Counted from the first letter of the stretch, positions 44,227-52,710 are shown. The stretch: DNA of 55,837 nucleotides from Chitinophagaceae bacterium (GCA_947447465.1 CANFKE010000029.1:1-55837), one strand, 5' to 3'. Notes: generated from the letters alone by a model not told the origin. Numbers and translations: made by a program.

Positions 44227-45343
44227 GCAACTGCTGGCAACTAAGCTTAAGGAGCGTGAAGCCAACGGCAACCTCCGAAGCCTTTCAATTGCCGGCTCTG
44301 AAGCTGACTTTTTTTCTAATGATTATCTGGGCCTCGCATCAACAGGCCTGCTCAACAAGTTAATTCAAGACACATATACCGAAGCAGGCGGTACCGGTTC
44401 CACCGGTTCCCGCCTGCTTTCAGGTAATAATACCGAGGTCGAGGCGCTTGAGAACACTATTGCCACTCATCATGGTGCACAGGCAGCACTGGTCTATAAT
44501 TCCGGCTACGATGCCAACATAGGCCTTATTGCGGCTATAGGTCACAGGCACACGACTATTCTGTACGATGAACTTTGCCACGCCAGTATCATCGACGGTG
44601 TTCGCCTTAGCCAGACTCAAAACACCTTCAAGTTCCGCCACAACGATATCGCAGACCTGTCTGAAAAACTGCAGCGTCATTCAGAAAAAGGGCCACTCAT
44701 CGTCATCACCGAATCCGTATTCTCTATGGATGGCGACACTGCCCATCTGGAATTGATCGCCCCCCTCTGCTCGGCATATAATGCGCAACTGATAGTTGAT
44801 GAAGCACATGCAACAGGGGTTTTCGGCAACAGAGGTGCCGGCCTGGTCTGCGCACTCGGTCTTCAGGATCAGGTGTTTGCCAGGGTACATACTTTTGGAA
44901 AAGCATTGGGCTGCCATGGCGCAGTAGTAGTAGGGTCTGCCACTCTCAGGCAATACCTCATCAATTACTCCCGCTCCTTTATCTACACCACAGCATTACC
45001 AGTGCACTCTATACGTGCCATTGCATGCGCTTATCAGCATCTGGCATCACCGGTCTATACCGCACAGCCCTTGCACGATCTTATAGCCTATTTCAGACAC
45101 AGCAGCAACCAGCGAAACATTACAGGTTTTGTAGATAGCAACAGCCCGGTTCAGGCATACATTACCGGCAGCAACGAATCTGCCAACCATCTGGCCGCAC
45201 AACTACTCTCAGCCGGACTGCAGATAAAAGCCATCCGCAGCCCCACAGTCCCCAAAGGCTCCGAACGCCTCCGCATGTGCCTGCATACCTTCAATACACA
45301 TGAGCAAATAGATATATTGATGAAAGTACTGAGTAATCAATAG
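44213..45343 (+). CDS. bioF: 8-amino-7-oxononanoate synthase
   Basis: BioF condenses pimeloyl-CoA or pimeloyl-ACP with alanine, decarboxylating to give 8-amino-7-oxononanoate, the first ring-building step of biotin synthesis. The 376-residue PLP enzyme belongs to the alpha-oxoamine synthase group. The cofactor lysine is K230 in HTFGKALGCHG. Other blocks are NDYLGLA, GTGSTGSRLLSGN and DEAHATGVFG. The start overlaps the end of bioB by 14 bp. The last 100 residues are somewhat divergent from those of well-known BioF, but no key residue is lost. No terminator hairpin follows directly; a structured element lies 34 nt downstream. Confidence 0.92.
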   Translation: MNPLEQLLATKLKEREANGNLRSLSIAGSEADFFSNDYLGLASTGLLNKLIQDTYTEAGGTGSTGSRLLSGNNTEVEALENTIATHHGAQAALVYNSGYDANIGLIAAIGHRHTTILYDELCHASIIDGVRLSQTQNTFKFRHNDIADLSEKLQRHSEKGPLIVITESVFSMDGDTAHLELIAPLCSAYNAQLIVDEAHATGVFGNRGAGLVCALGLQDQVFARVHTFGKALGCHGAVVVGSATLRQYLINYSRSFIYTTALPVHSIRAIACAYQHLASPVYTAQPLHDLIAYFRHSSNQRNITGFVDSNSPVQAYITGSNESANHLAAQLLSAGLQIKAIRSPTVPKGSERLRMCLHTFNTHEQIDILMKVLSNQ

Positions 45344-45376
45344 CTCATCAACAAATGAGCGAACTCTCCTGACCGA

Positions 45377-45433
45377 GTTTATCCCTATCATTTCGGGGCT
45401 ATACCGGTACGGGATCTCTGATTCCCGATAAAC
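45377..45433. repeat. Structured palindromic element after bioF
   Basis: GTTTATC (45377-45383) pairs with GATAAAC (45427-45433), closing a 57-nt region. Inside is an ACCGGT palindrome and a hairpin CGGGATC-TCT-GATTCCCG with one bulge and a TCT triloop. It has no T run, so it is not a simple terminator. The TCT-loop hairpin resembles those of the array at 55.5-55.7 kb. Confidence 0.55.
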
Positions 45434-45521
45434 AGCTCACCTTATCTCCGCTTCCGGTCATAAAATCGCCACCCTTTCCTCCCCTCAAAGGAAATATGCC
45501 CCCGAAACACCTAAATGAACA

Positions 45522-45529
45522 TATTTTTG
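45522..45529 (+). promoter_or_regulatory. -7 element upstream of the ferritin-like pair
   Basis: TATTTTTG at 45522-45529 matches TAnnTTTG exactly, about 134 nt before the ATG. The upstream element is not obvious. The rest of the 319 bp between bioF and this gene pair is AT-rich with no other feature. Confidence 0.4.
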
Positions 45530-45662
45530 TATTATTGTACTTTAAATAACTTTTATTCGGGGCAATAATATTGCTTTGAACATTCTTTTTTTTATTTTTA
45601 AGGCTAAGATCTTACAATAGGATCGATTCGCCGTCAGGCGGGTGGATACAAATAGTACATGT

Positions 45663-46349
45663 ATGAAACTAGATTTGGGTTCTGATAATAAGCAAGTAGC
45701 TGAAGCAACCGTGATGCACGATGTATCACGCCGTCGTTTTCTGCAGTTTGCGGGCGGTATAGCCGGTGCAGGTTTGATCGTATCTTCCTGCCGCAAGACT
45801 CCTCCCGACACACAGTTCATCGGCAGGGGAGATACTGCGCTTTTCAACTACTTATACATCGTAGAATTGGTACTTACCGCCTTCTACACCCAGGCTAATA
45901 ATACACCTTATTACGGCCTTACTGAAAGCGAATTGCAACTGCTTGCAGATATGCGCGACCATCAGTATGCACACAGAGAGCTATTGAAGAAGATATTGGG
46001 AGATACGGCTATCAACAGGGTAGTAACAGATCTTTCTCCTACTACTTTTGCAGATCGCACCAGCACACTTACTAATTCTATCTTCCTCGAAGATCTGGCG
46101 GTAGCTGCTTACAACGGTGTTGCTCAGTACTTCACAGATACAAGTTATGTATTGCTGGTTGCTAAGATGGCTACGCTAAAGGCTCGTCACTCAGCTTATT
46201 CCCGCGATATCCTTGCTGCTAATACTTTATCAGATAGTGGTGTTGTCAACAACATGGGTCTCGATCGCGCTATGACACCGCAAGCGGTAATGACTGCTTT
46301 GAAACCTTGGATTCAAACAAAACTCGACTTCACTACTCTGCCGGGTTAA
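45663..46349 (+). CDS. Exported ferritin-like protein with degenerate metal site
   Basis: From ATG 45663 the product is 228 residues; a GTG at 45642 gives a longer frame but no better signal. The start is followed by a twin-arginine-type leader (SRRRFLQFAGGIAGAGLIVSSC, residues about 23-44), whose cysteine could be lipidated. The rest is a four-helix ferritin-like domain. Helix 1 (IVELVLTAFY) and helix 3 (FLEDLAVAAYNG) keep the ligand glutamates. Helix 2 has QYAH where the E-x-x-H motif is expected, and helix 4 has LKARH where E-x-R-H is expected. Two di-iron glutamates are therefore replaced, by Gln and Lys. It may be a structural partner of the next gene, 67 bp downstream. Confidence 0.75.
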   Translation: MKLDLGSDNKQVAEATVMHDVSRRRFLQFAGGIAGAGLIVSSCRKTPPDTQFIGRGDTALFNYLYIVELVLTAFYTQANNTPYYGLTESELQLLADMRDHQYAHRELLKKILGDTAINRVVTDLSPTTFADRTSTLTNSIFLEDLAVAAYNGVAQYFTDTSYVLLVAKMATLKARHSAYSRDILAANTLSDSGVVNNMGLDRAMTPQAVMTALKPWIQTKLDFTTLPG

Positions 46350-46416
46350 TTCAGGTATAGAGGACAAAAGGAAAAGCCTCAAAGGCTCATTCTCAACAAG
46401 TAATTGCAAATAGATC

Positions 46417-47301
46417 ATGAACTTCAACAATATTCTACAGGAAATAGAAAAAGCAGATCCGGAAGTATATGAAAAAATAAGCGGTCGCCGCCATATACTC
46501 AAAAGCTTCGGTTCTAAAGTAGCGCTCGCAGCGCTGCCTATAGCCCTGGGATCAATGTTCAAAAAGGCTTATGGCAAAACTACAGGCACGGTCATCAGCA
46601 CCCTGCAGTTCGCCCTGGAGCTCGAATACCTCGAATACAACTTTTACCATACTGCCAATAATACCGGATCAAATACTACCGCAACTCTTATCCCTGCTAA
46701 CGACAGACCGGGTTTTGCGATAATAGAGAACGAAGAGAAAATGCACATTAACTTCCTGCGTACCACTATCGATACGCTCGGAGCTGTGCCTTTCACTCCC
46801 AATCATTATACAGGAGATCCTATTACCGGCAACCCTTATAGCCCTGCTTCTTACGACTTTACCGCAGGTGGCGCTTATACTACTTTCAGTAACTATGCCT
46901 CTTTCCTCGATCTGGCCATAGCTTTGGAAGATACAGGTATCAGAGCTTATCAGGGTCAGTTGCCTAATCTGTTGGCCAATACTAACGGCATCATGACTTC
47001 TGCTATGCAGATAGTGAGTGTTGAGGCTCGTCATGCTTCTTTCATTCGTCTGGTACGCCGTTTCTACAATACACCAACCTTCCAGTACGGCACAAAACCA
47101 TGGATAACTACCAACTTCCCGCCATCTGTACCTTTGCAACCTAATTATATGGGCGAAGACAATACCGTACAAAAAGGCGTGGATATCACTACACTTACTG
47201 GCTTCAGCGGATACATTTCTGCTGCGGCTGCTACCGAGGCTTTCGACGAGCCGCTTGATGAAGCAACAGTCAATACTCTGTTAGCATCTTTCAAGATCTA
47301 A
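46417..47301 (+). CDS. Exported ferritin-like protein, intact ligand set
   Basis: The 294-residue protein has a Tat-like segment inside the N-terminus (GRRHILKSFGSKVALAALPI, about 24-43) and then a ferritin-like four-helix bundle. All expected ligands are present: helix 1 FALELEYLEY, helix 2 EKMH in ENEEKMHINFL, helix 3 LEDTGIRAYQG, helix 4 VEARHASFIRL. This is the layout of Ferritin_2-type exported proteins found as tandem pairs in many Bacteroidota; the reaction or storage role is not established. It is cotranscribed with the degenerate paralogue upstream and followed by a strong terminator. Confidence 0.78.
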   Translation: MNFNNILQEIEKADPEVYEKISGRRHILKSFGSKVALAALPIALGSMFKKAYGKTTGTVISTLQFALELEYLEYNFYHTANNTGSNTTATLIPANDRPGFAIIENEEKMHINFLRTTIDTLGAVPFTPNHYTGDPITGNPYSPASYDFTAGGAYTTFSNYASFLDLAIALEDTGIRAYQGQLPNLLANTNGIMTSAMQIVSVEARHASFIRLVRRFYNTPTFQYGTKPWITTNFPPSVPLQPNYMGEDNTVQKGVDITTLTGFSGYISAAAATEAFDEPLDEATVNTLLASFKI

Positions 47302-47324
47302 TAAGATAATTCATAGATATTGCG

Positions 47325-47352
47325 AAAAGGGTTGCTCAGGCAACCCTTTTTT
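47325..47352 (+). terminator. Terminator of the ferritin-like pair
   Basis: An 11-bp stem (47325-47335 with 47340-47350) with loop TCAG ends in a T run. It is 23 nt after the stop codon. Confidence 0.93.
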
Positions 47353-47560
47353 TATGGACATATCCCCATTCTCACCCCGAAAAAAATTGCAGAATATCAA
47401 GAAAATCAGGAGCATAACACAAATTAATATAGTTTGTAAATCTTTAACAAATAGACATATATGTGTGCGCAACCCGACTCAAACCCTTTACTACCTTTAC
47501 TTTACACATGCAACTCAATACGTACATAACCGACAGTTATCCGGCTCGAACATAGCTGAA

Positions 47561-47592
47561 CTTGTAGAATAAGGTATTAAAAGGTAACTTTG
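47561..47592 (+). promoter_or_regulatory. Promoter of the EGF-like lipoprotein gene
   Basis: CTTG at 47561-47564 is followed after 20 nt by TAACTTTG (47585-47592), an exact -7 match. The start would be near 47598, about 28 nt before the ATG. The rest of the gap between 47353 and 47560 shows nothing I can support. Confidence 0.65.
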
Positions 47593-47625
47593 GTGCGAAA
47601 TTTGTATTTAATCACTTAAAATAAT

Positions 47626-48150
47626 ATGTCCATGAAGTCTTTTCGTCTTTTAGCGCTCAGCGCTCTCATTACAGTTGGATCAGTAGGTACAGTTGTTTAC
47701 ACATCTTGCACTAAGGATGAATGTAAAAATGTTACTTGCCTCAATGGTGGTACTTGCTCTGGCGGTACTTGTACTTGCCCTACAGGCTACACAGGTTCTT
47801 CTTGCCAGACAAGAGCTTTCGTAGGTTCTTGGACAGGCTCCGATGTTTGTTCTCCAAGCCTTACAACTGGTACTATCGTTATCACTCTTGCAAATTCAAC
47901 TGCTGATACTACTGCTGTTGTTATTACTAATGCAGGTGGCTATGCAGGTACTTTCAACGGCACTTTGAGCACAGACGCAAAAACTATCACTTACTCTAAC
48001 CGTATAGTTAATAACACTATCGGTGGTGTAACTTATTCTGATACCCTTACAGGTTCAATGACTTTGACTAGCAATAATGCTTTCACTCATTCTTACATTG
48101 ATAAGCAGGGTGTTTCTTATACTTGCACAGGTACTTACTCAAGACTGTAA
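47626..48150 (+). CDS. Lipoprotein with an EGF-like domain
   Basis: The 174-residue product begins with a signal peptide ending near YTSC (C28), a possible lipidation site. It is followed at once by a full EGF-like module (CKNVTCLNGGTC, GGTCTCPTGYTGSSC, residues about 33-61) with six cysteines in eukaryotic-like spacing. The remaining 110 residues are a Thr/Ser-rich beta domain beginning VGSWTGSD, similar in plan to the lipocalin-like domains earlier in the window. The ATG at 47632 (MKSF) is an equally good start. The product should be on the outer surface or periplasmic face. The module is usually a protein or calcium binding unit; the partner is unknown. Confidence 0.78.
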   Translation: MSMKSFRLLALSALITVGSVGTVVYTSCTKDECKNVTCLNGGTCSGGTCTCPTGYTGSSCQTRAFVGSWTGSDVCSPSLTTGTIVITLANSTADTTAVVITNAGGYAGTFNGTLSTDAKTITYSNRIVNNTIGGVTYSDTLTGSMTLTSNNAFTHSYIDKQGVSYTCTGTYSRL

Positions 48151-48170
48151 TTATCAACCAATTATATTTT

Positions 48171-48200
48171 CAAAGGCCGCCATGTGCGGCCTTTGTCTTT
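48171..48200 (+). terminator. Terminator of the EGF-like lipoprotein gene
   Basis: A perfect 10-bp stem (48171-48180 with 48186-48195) with loop CATGT is followed by a T-rich run. Confidence 0.92.
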
Positions 48201-48333
48201 TTTAGCTATGTCCACTTTCATTTTCGGGCATTATCATACAATTGTCTTTTTCCCGTTTCGGCAAACCGTTTTTCCCGTTTTGTGAACCGCATACCTACAG
48301 ATCGGGTGTTTCTTTGCACCCATTTTAATCTAT

Positions 48334-49614
48334 ATGCGCAAACTTTTACTGTTTTCTACTATTTCCATGCTTGCGGTCGCTAATGTATCCGCACAATCTA
48401 ATGATGCACCTAAAAAGGCGGCACCTGTATTACAAACACCTGCACAGCAGCTTATCGCCAGCACCGGAGAAGACTCGCTCAACTCTTATGGCGCAGGACA
48501 TTCCCGCACGGTCATCTCAGGTTATGGCGAGGTGCATTACCAAAGGGATTTTAATAACAAAACTGCTGAGGCCTCTCTCAAAAGAGCGGTACTCTTTGTA
48601 GGCCATCAATTCACGGGCAAGATCGCATTCTTCTCCGAACTTGAAGTGGAGGACGCTAAAGTTGAAGGTAGCGGCGTGGCTGGCGAGGTATCGATGGAAC
48701 AGGCCTACCTCAAGTTCAGCCTCAATCCGCGCCAGTATATTACTGCGGGTCTCATATTGCCTCGTATCGGTATTGTCAATGAGAACCACCTTCCTATCAA
48801 CTTCAATGGGGTAGAACGCCCTATAGTAGAACAAGTGGTCATCCCTTCTACTTGGAGAGAGATAGGCGTTGGCTTCTACGGTCAGTCCACAGCATTGCCA
48901 TTCACTTACTCTGCCGCTATTCTCAACGGATTGAACAATGCCAACTTTGAGCATGGCACAGGCTTTAAAGGCGCTATGTCTGAAGGGCAGAATGCAGGAG
49001 CCAACAGTCTCGCTTTCACAGCTGCGCTGCAATATTTTGCCGGCAACTGGAAGTTCCAGCTATCGGGCTATGTAGGAGGCACTACCACCCTGAGACCGGG
49101 TGCTGCCGACAGCCTGCAACTGGAGTCCGGCTTCTTCGGATCCCCAATGTATCTGGGTGAGGCTGATGTACAATACAACAACAATGGTATCACCTTCAAA
49201 GCATTGGGCACTACCGTATCTCTGCCTCAGGCTGCAAGCATCAACAGGGCTTTTGACCATAACGTAGCATCCAGCATGTATGGCGCCTATGCCGAGCTGG
49301 GATATAACCTGCTGCAGACAGCTAAAAGCACAAGATGGCAAAGCAAACAACTCAATGTATTCGCCCGCTACGAGACACTAGACCTCAACGCTAAGTTGCC
49401 GCAATACGGCATTACAGATGGCACACTCAAGCAGTCGCACCTCATTGCGGGTCTGGGTTTCTTCCCTATTCCGCACGTAGTAGTAAAGGCCGATGTCCGT
49501 CTGCTCAATACAGGCGACCAGAACCCCGCACTTATACTCAACCCTAACCCTAATGGGGTTGCCTATAAGACCAACAATACATTCCTCAACATTTGCTTAG
49601 GTTATTCATTCTAG
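48334..49614 (+). CDS. Outer-membrane porin-like protein
   Basis: The 426-residue protein has a signal peptide (residues 1-20, ending VSAQ) and about 16 amphipathic beta-strands with frequent aromatic girdles. It ends in a C-terminal phenylalanine (FLNICLGYSF), the outer-membrane barrel assembly signal. Segments such as GYGEVHYQRDFNN, FFSELEVEDA and ITAGLILPRIGIVNENH resemble phosphate-selective-porin-like proteins of Bacteroidota, but the substrate is unknown. It is the first gene of a run that continues with a Rieske protein (2 bp away), imelysin and a di-heme oxidoreductase, so it may be the outer-membrane part of that system. Confidence 0.78.
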   Translation: MRKLLLFSTISMLAVANVSAQSNDAPKKAAPVLQTPAQQLIASTGEDSLNSYGAGHSRTVISGYGEVHYQRDFNNKTAEASLKRAVLFVGHQFTGKIAFFSELEVEDAKVEGSGVAGEVSMEQAYLKFSLNPRQYITAGLILPRIGIVNENHLPINFNGVERPIVEQVVIPSTWREIGVGFYGQSTALPFTYSAAILNGLNNANFEHGTGFKGAMSEGQNAGANSLAFTAALQYFAGNWKFQLSGYVGGTTTLRPGAADSLQLESGFFGSPMYLGEADVQYNNNGITFKALGTTVSLPQAASINRAFDHNVASSMYGAYAELGYNLLQTAKSTRWQSKQLNVFARYETLDLNAKLPQYGITDGTLKQSHLIAGLGFFPIPHVVVKADVRLLNTGDQNPALILNPNPNGVAYKTNNTFLNICLGYSF

Positions 49615-49615
49615 T

Positions 49616-50056
49616 ATGAACAGAAAAGAGTTTATAAAGACTTCATGCACAGGTGCCTGCGTGGCACTAGGGTCGGGCTTCATTATCAGCTCTATTCTGG
49701 CTGCATGCAAGACACCCCTTGGCGTTATCAAAACCGCAGCTACCAATGATCATGTGACCATTCCGCTTACCGAATTTGCACAGGCAGATTACAAACTGGT
49801 GCGGGTCAACAACTACAACTACGACCTGGCCATACAAAAGAAACCCGACGGCTCATTCAAAGTATTGGTGTTGAAATGTACACATGCCAGCCAACCGCTG
49901 ACCAAAACAGGCAACTCCTATTACTGCACCCTCCACGGCAGCCAGTTCAGCAAAGACGGTGCTGTAATGAAGGGCCCCGCGGAAAAGAACCTTATCGAAC
50001 TCACCAATCATGTCTCTGATAACAACCTCACCATAAAACTGAATACGAACATATGA
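49616..50056 (+). CDS. Exported Rieske [2Fe-2S] protein
   Basis: The 146-residue protein carries a leader (MNRKEFIKTSCTGACVALGS) ending in a lipobox at C31 (SILAAC). The Rieske cluster ligands are C88-x-H90 (KCTHAS) and C104-x2-H107 (YYCTLHGSQF), complete. The signature is short, as in Rieske ferredoxins rather than the cytochrome bc1 subunit. It starts 2 bp after the porin gene stop and overlaps the imelysin gene by 4 bp, so it is translationally coupled. A membrane-anchored electron carrier in the periplasm, feeding the di-heme protein or a metal redox step, is the likely role. Confidence 0.88.
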   Translation: MNRKEFIKTSCTGACVALGSGFIISSILAACKTPLGVIKTAATNDHVTIPLTEFAQADYKLVRVNNYNYDLAIQKKPDGSFKVLVLKCTHASQPLTKTGNSYYCTLHGSQFSKDGAVMKGPAEKNLIELTNHVSDNNLTIKLNTNI

Positions 50057-51114
50057 AACGTTCATTCATCATTCTGGCTGCAGCCTCGGTATGCCTCTTC
50101 GCCTGCAAAAAATCTGAAAACAATAATGCGGCAACAGTTACAAGTCACGAAGTGATAACGGACTTCGTGAATAAGACCGCTCTGCCGCTTTATGCCGACC
50201 TGCAGGCCAAAGCAACGCTTTTGAATACTGCAGTAAATACCCTCAACACCGCCCCCAATGCAACCAACCTTCAAGCTGCCCGTACCGCATGGCAGGATGT
50301 TCGCAGCGCATGGGAGCAATGCGAAGGCTTTCTGATAGGACCTGTAGAAGATGAGAACTACGACCCTAATATGGACACATGGCCGGTAGATTATCTGCAG
50401 CTCGATTCCTTTACCCATCACAGTACCTCCTTCACTCCTGCCGACATACAGAATGTAGGCCAGTCGCTGCGAGGCTTTCATCCGCTCGAATCTATACTCT
50501 GGGGCAAGAGTGGCAATGCAACTGCAGACTCTATAACCACTAAGCAAAAGCAATACATGGTGGGCCTGGCGCAGGATGTACTCAATACCGTATCATCACT
50601 CAATCATAGCTGGCTTACTACCGGTGGCAATTTTCAGGCACTGATGCTCAATGCAGGTAATGGCTCTACCCGCTTTGCCACCCGCAAAGAGGCCATACTG
50701 GCCATTGTGGCCGGCATGAGCGATATATGCGGAGAAGTTGGCGGCGGCAAGATCTATGAACCTTTTACACTCATGGATTCTACAAAGACAGAGTCCCCGT
50801 TCTCGCATAACTCTATCATTGATTTCACCAACAATATGAAGGGAGCTCAACAGGTATATCTCTGCTCTTATAACGGTGCTACAGGTGCCAGCATCAGCAA
50901 GCTGATAGCCGCAAGAAATCTGTCGCTCGACAATAAGATCAAAGATCAGTTTGCCGCGGCCATCACGGCACTCGGCAACATTACTGTTCCTTTCGAGACC
51001 GCCATACATACGCAACGTACACAATTGCAGAATGCTATGAATGCCATCAATACCCTGCAGGCTACTCTTGATGGCGATGCCAAGACATTCGTTCAGATGT
51101 ATGTGACCGACTAA
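50053..51114 (+). CDS. Imelysin-family lipoprotein
   Basis: The 353-residue product has a lipoprotein signal ending at C18 (VCLFAC) and an imelysin-like helical domain (about 30-350). The family motif G-x-H-x-x-E is visible in GFHPLES near residue 142. Imelysins (IrpA/ICMP-like, related to EfeO) are iron-regulated envelope proteins thought to bind metal or haem-related ligands. The gene is coupled to Rieske by an ATGA overlap and followed 128 bp later by the di-heme oxidoreductase gene. The context suggests periplasmic metal or haem handling. Confidence 0.88.
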   Translation: MKRSFIILAAASVCLFACKKSENNNAATVTSHEVITDFVNKTALPLYADLQAKATLLNTAVNTLNTAPNATNLQAARTAWQDVRSAWEQCEGFLIGPVEDENYDPNMDTWPVDYLQLDSFTHHSTSFTPADIQNVGQSLRGFHPLESILWGKSGNATADSITTKQKQYMVGLAQDVLNTVSSLNHSWLTTGGNFQALMLNAGNGSTRFATRKEAILAIVAGMSDICGEVGGGKIYEPFTLMDSTKTESPFSHNSIIDFTNNMKGAQQVYLCSYNGATGASISKLIAARNLSLDNKIKDQFAAAITALGNITVPFETAIHTQRTQLQNAMNAINTLQATLDGDAKTFVQMYVTD

Positions 51115-51242
51115 CCAAACGCTATACAATGAACAGTCAAGTGTACCTCAGCATAAGCTATAAGTTGCGCTTGACTTATCAGACCGTGCTAACGCAAGCC
51201 TGAAATACAGCAGGCAAACTTGCCATAAATACCATAGTAGTA

Positions 51243-52631
51243 ATGAAAAAATTATTAGTGATATCGGGTTGTGCAATATTGATCATCGGTGCAACTATGT
51301 GCCGTAAACCTAATGCCTCAGTGCTCGACGACGACAGCAAATTCGACCCTCGGTTATCAGGCGGACTAGCTACATTTCTGGATATCAGTTCGGGCTCATT
51401 CAGCACGCCTATACCCGGCCTTAGCGAGCACGATGAACGTATCCATGAACTCGGCGATCAGTTGTTCGAGCAATCTTTTGTTGCCGCGCCGGCACCGCGC
51501 TTTGGCGGCCTTGGCCCCATCTACAACAACTCTTCTTGCGCCAACTGCCACCACAACGACGGCTTTGGATTGCCCACATTCGGTGGCATAGGCTCATCTC
51601 TGCTCATGCGCATCAGCATACCGGGTGAAGATGAACACGGCGGTCCCGCAGCCGCTCCGGGTTTTGGCGGACAATTGCAGAATGTAGCCCTATTCGGCGT
51701 ACAACCTGAGGTAAAAATTGACCTCTCTTACACCGAGCAACCATTCACATTCGCTGATGGTGAAGTGGCCTCTCTACGCACACCTACCTATACCTTACTC
51801 GACCCTTACATGCCCTTGCCGGCAGGTTATATGACCTCTCCGAGATTAGGGCCGCCGGTGTTCGGGCTGGGCCTGCTGGAGAATATACCCGAGGCTACCA
51901 TCAAGTCTTTTGCCGACCCTACCGATGCTAACCATGATGGCATCAAAGGCCGCACCAATTATGTGTACAACCCGCACACGCACCAAAAAGAGTTAGGCAG
52001 GTTCGGTAAGAAGGCCAACACCTCCGACCTGCTAGTGCAGGTAGCTACTGCCTTCCAGCAGGATATGGGCATAACCAGCTATGTGCAGCCGCTCAAGAGT
52101 GTTCACGGGCAGTCGCAATTCAGCTTTGTACCTGTTGGAGAGACCACAGACCTGGCAGATACTCAGCTCAATGCCGTTGTATTCTATATACGCACATTGG
52201 CAGTACCCGGCCGCCGCAATACAGAAGACGCGCCAGTGAAACGCGGGGAAGCTATCTTCAAACAACTGAACTGTAGTGGTTGCCATATACCTACCATGTA
52301 CACAGGTATCAATGTCAATCTGCCTGCGCTCAGTGGTCAGCGAATACACCCCTATACCGACATGCTGATACATGATATGGGAACTGCACTTGCTGATAAC
52401 CGCCCCGACTATCAGGCTAGCGGCACAGACTGGCGCACTCCACCTCTATGGGGATTAGGTATGTTTGAGAAGACCAACGGTACTCCTTACTACCTGCACG
52501 ATGGTCGTGCGCGCACCATTACCGAGGCTATCCTATGGCATGGCGGCGAATCGCAGCAAAGCCGGGATAAGTTCACACAACTATCTAAGTCAGACAGAAC
52601 TGCATTGATAGCCTTTTTACAGTCCCTCTAA
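51243..52631 (+). CDS. Di-heme oxidoreductase (DUF1111 family)
   Basis: The 462-residue protein has an N-terminal signal (CAILIIGATMC, possible but atypical lipobox) and two c-type haem sites: CANCH (residues 99-103) and CSGCH (about 344-348). The layout matches the DUF1111 or thiol oxidoreductase-like group, related to MauG/CcpA peroxidases. The second part contains LWGLGMFEKTNG and YLHDGRARTITEAILWHGGE, conserved in that group. Members are often encoded next to imelysin genes, as here, and may oxidise or reduce a metal or protein partner in the periplasm. The true electron donor and acceptor are unknown. Confidence 0.88.
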   Translation: MKKLLVISGCAILIIGATMCRKPNASVLDDDSKFDPRLSGGLATFLDISSGSFSTPIPGLSEHDERIHELGDQLFEQSFVAAPAPRFGGLGPIYNNSSCANCHHNDGFGLPTFGGIGSSLLMRISIPGEDEHGGPAAAPGFGGQLQNVALFGVQPEVKIDLSYTEQPFTFADGEVASLRTPTYTLLDPYMPLPAGYMTSPRLGPPVFGLGLLENIPEATIKSFADPTDANHDGIKGRTNYVYNPHTHQKELGRFGKKANTSDLLVQVATAFQQDMGITSYVQPLKSVHGQSQFSFVPVGETTDLADTQLNAVVFYIRTLAVPGRRNTEDAPVKRGEAIFKQLNCSGCHIPTMYTGINVNLPALSGQRIHPYTDMLIHDMGTALADNRPDYQASGTDWRTPPLWGLGMFEKTNGTPYYLHDGRARTITEAILWHGGESQQSRDKFTQLSKSDRTALIAFLQSL

Positions 52632-52679
52632 AATACCCCGGTTGCTGATGGTAACATTACGACCTCATGTAAAACAGAA

Positions 52680-52710
52680 AAGAAAGGCAACCGATATGGT
52701 TGCCTTTCTT
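52680..52710. terminator. Bidirectional terminator between the di-heme gene and clpP
   Basis: A perfect 13-bp stem (52680-52692 with 52698-52710) with loop GATAT has A-rich and T-rich sides, suited to both convergent transcripts. Confidence 0.9.

Noticed and set aside
43615..44271. 218-codon minus-strand open frame opposite bioB
   Set aside because: It is antisense to a complete biotin synthase and carries no recognisable domain.
45642..45662. GTG start giving a longer first ferritin-like protein
   Set aside because: The ATG at 45663 keeps the whole Tat-type leader, and the extra seven residues add nothing.
47354..47572. 72-codon open frame after the ferritin-like pair
   Set aside because: It begins inside the sequence following the terminator, contains the next promoter, and has no domain or signal.
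51135..51176. AGTCAAG/CTTGACT hairpin between imelysin and di-heme genes as a terminator
   Set aside because: Loop of 28 nt and no T run; the genes are probably still cotranscribed.
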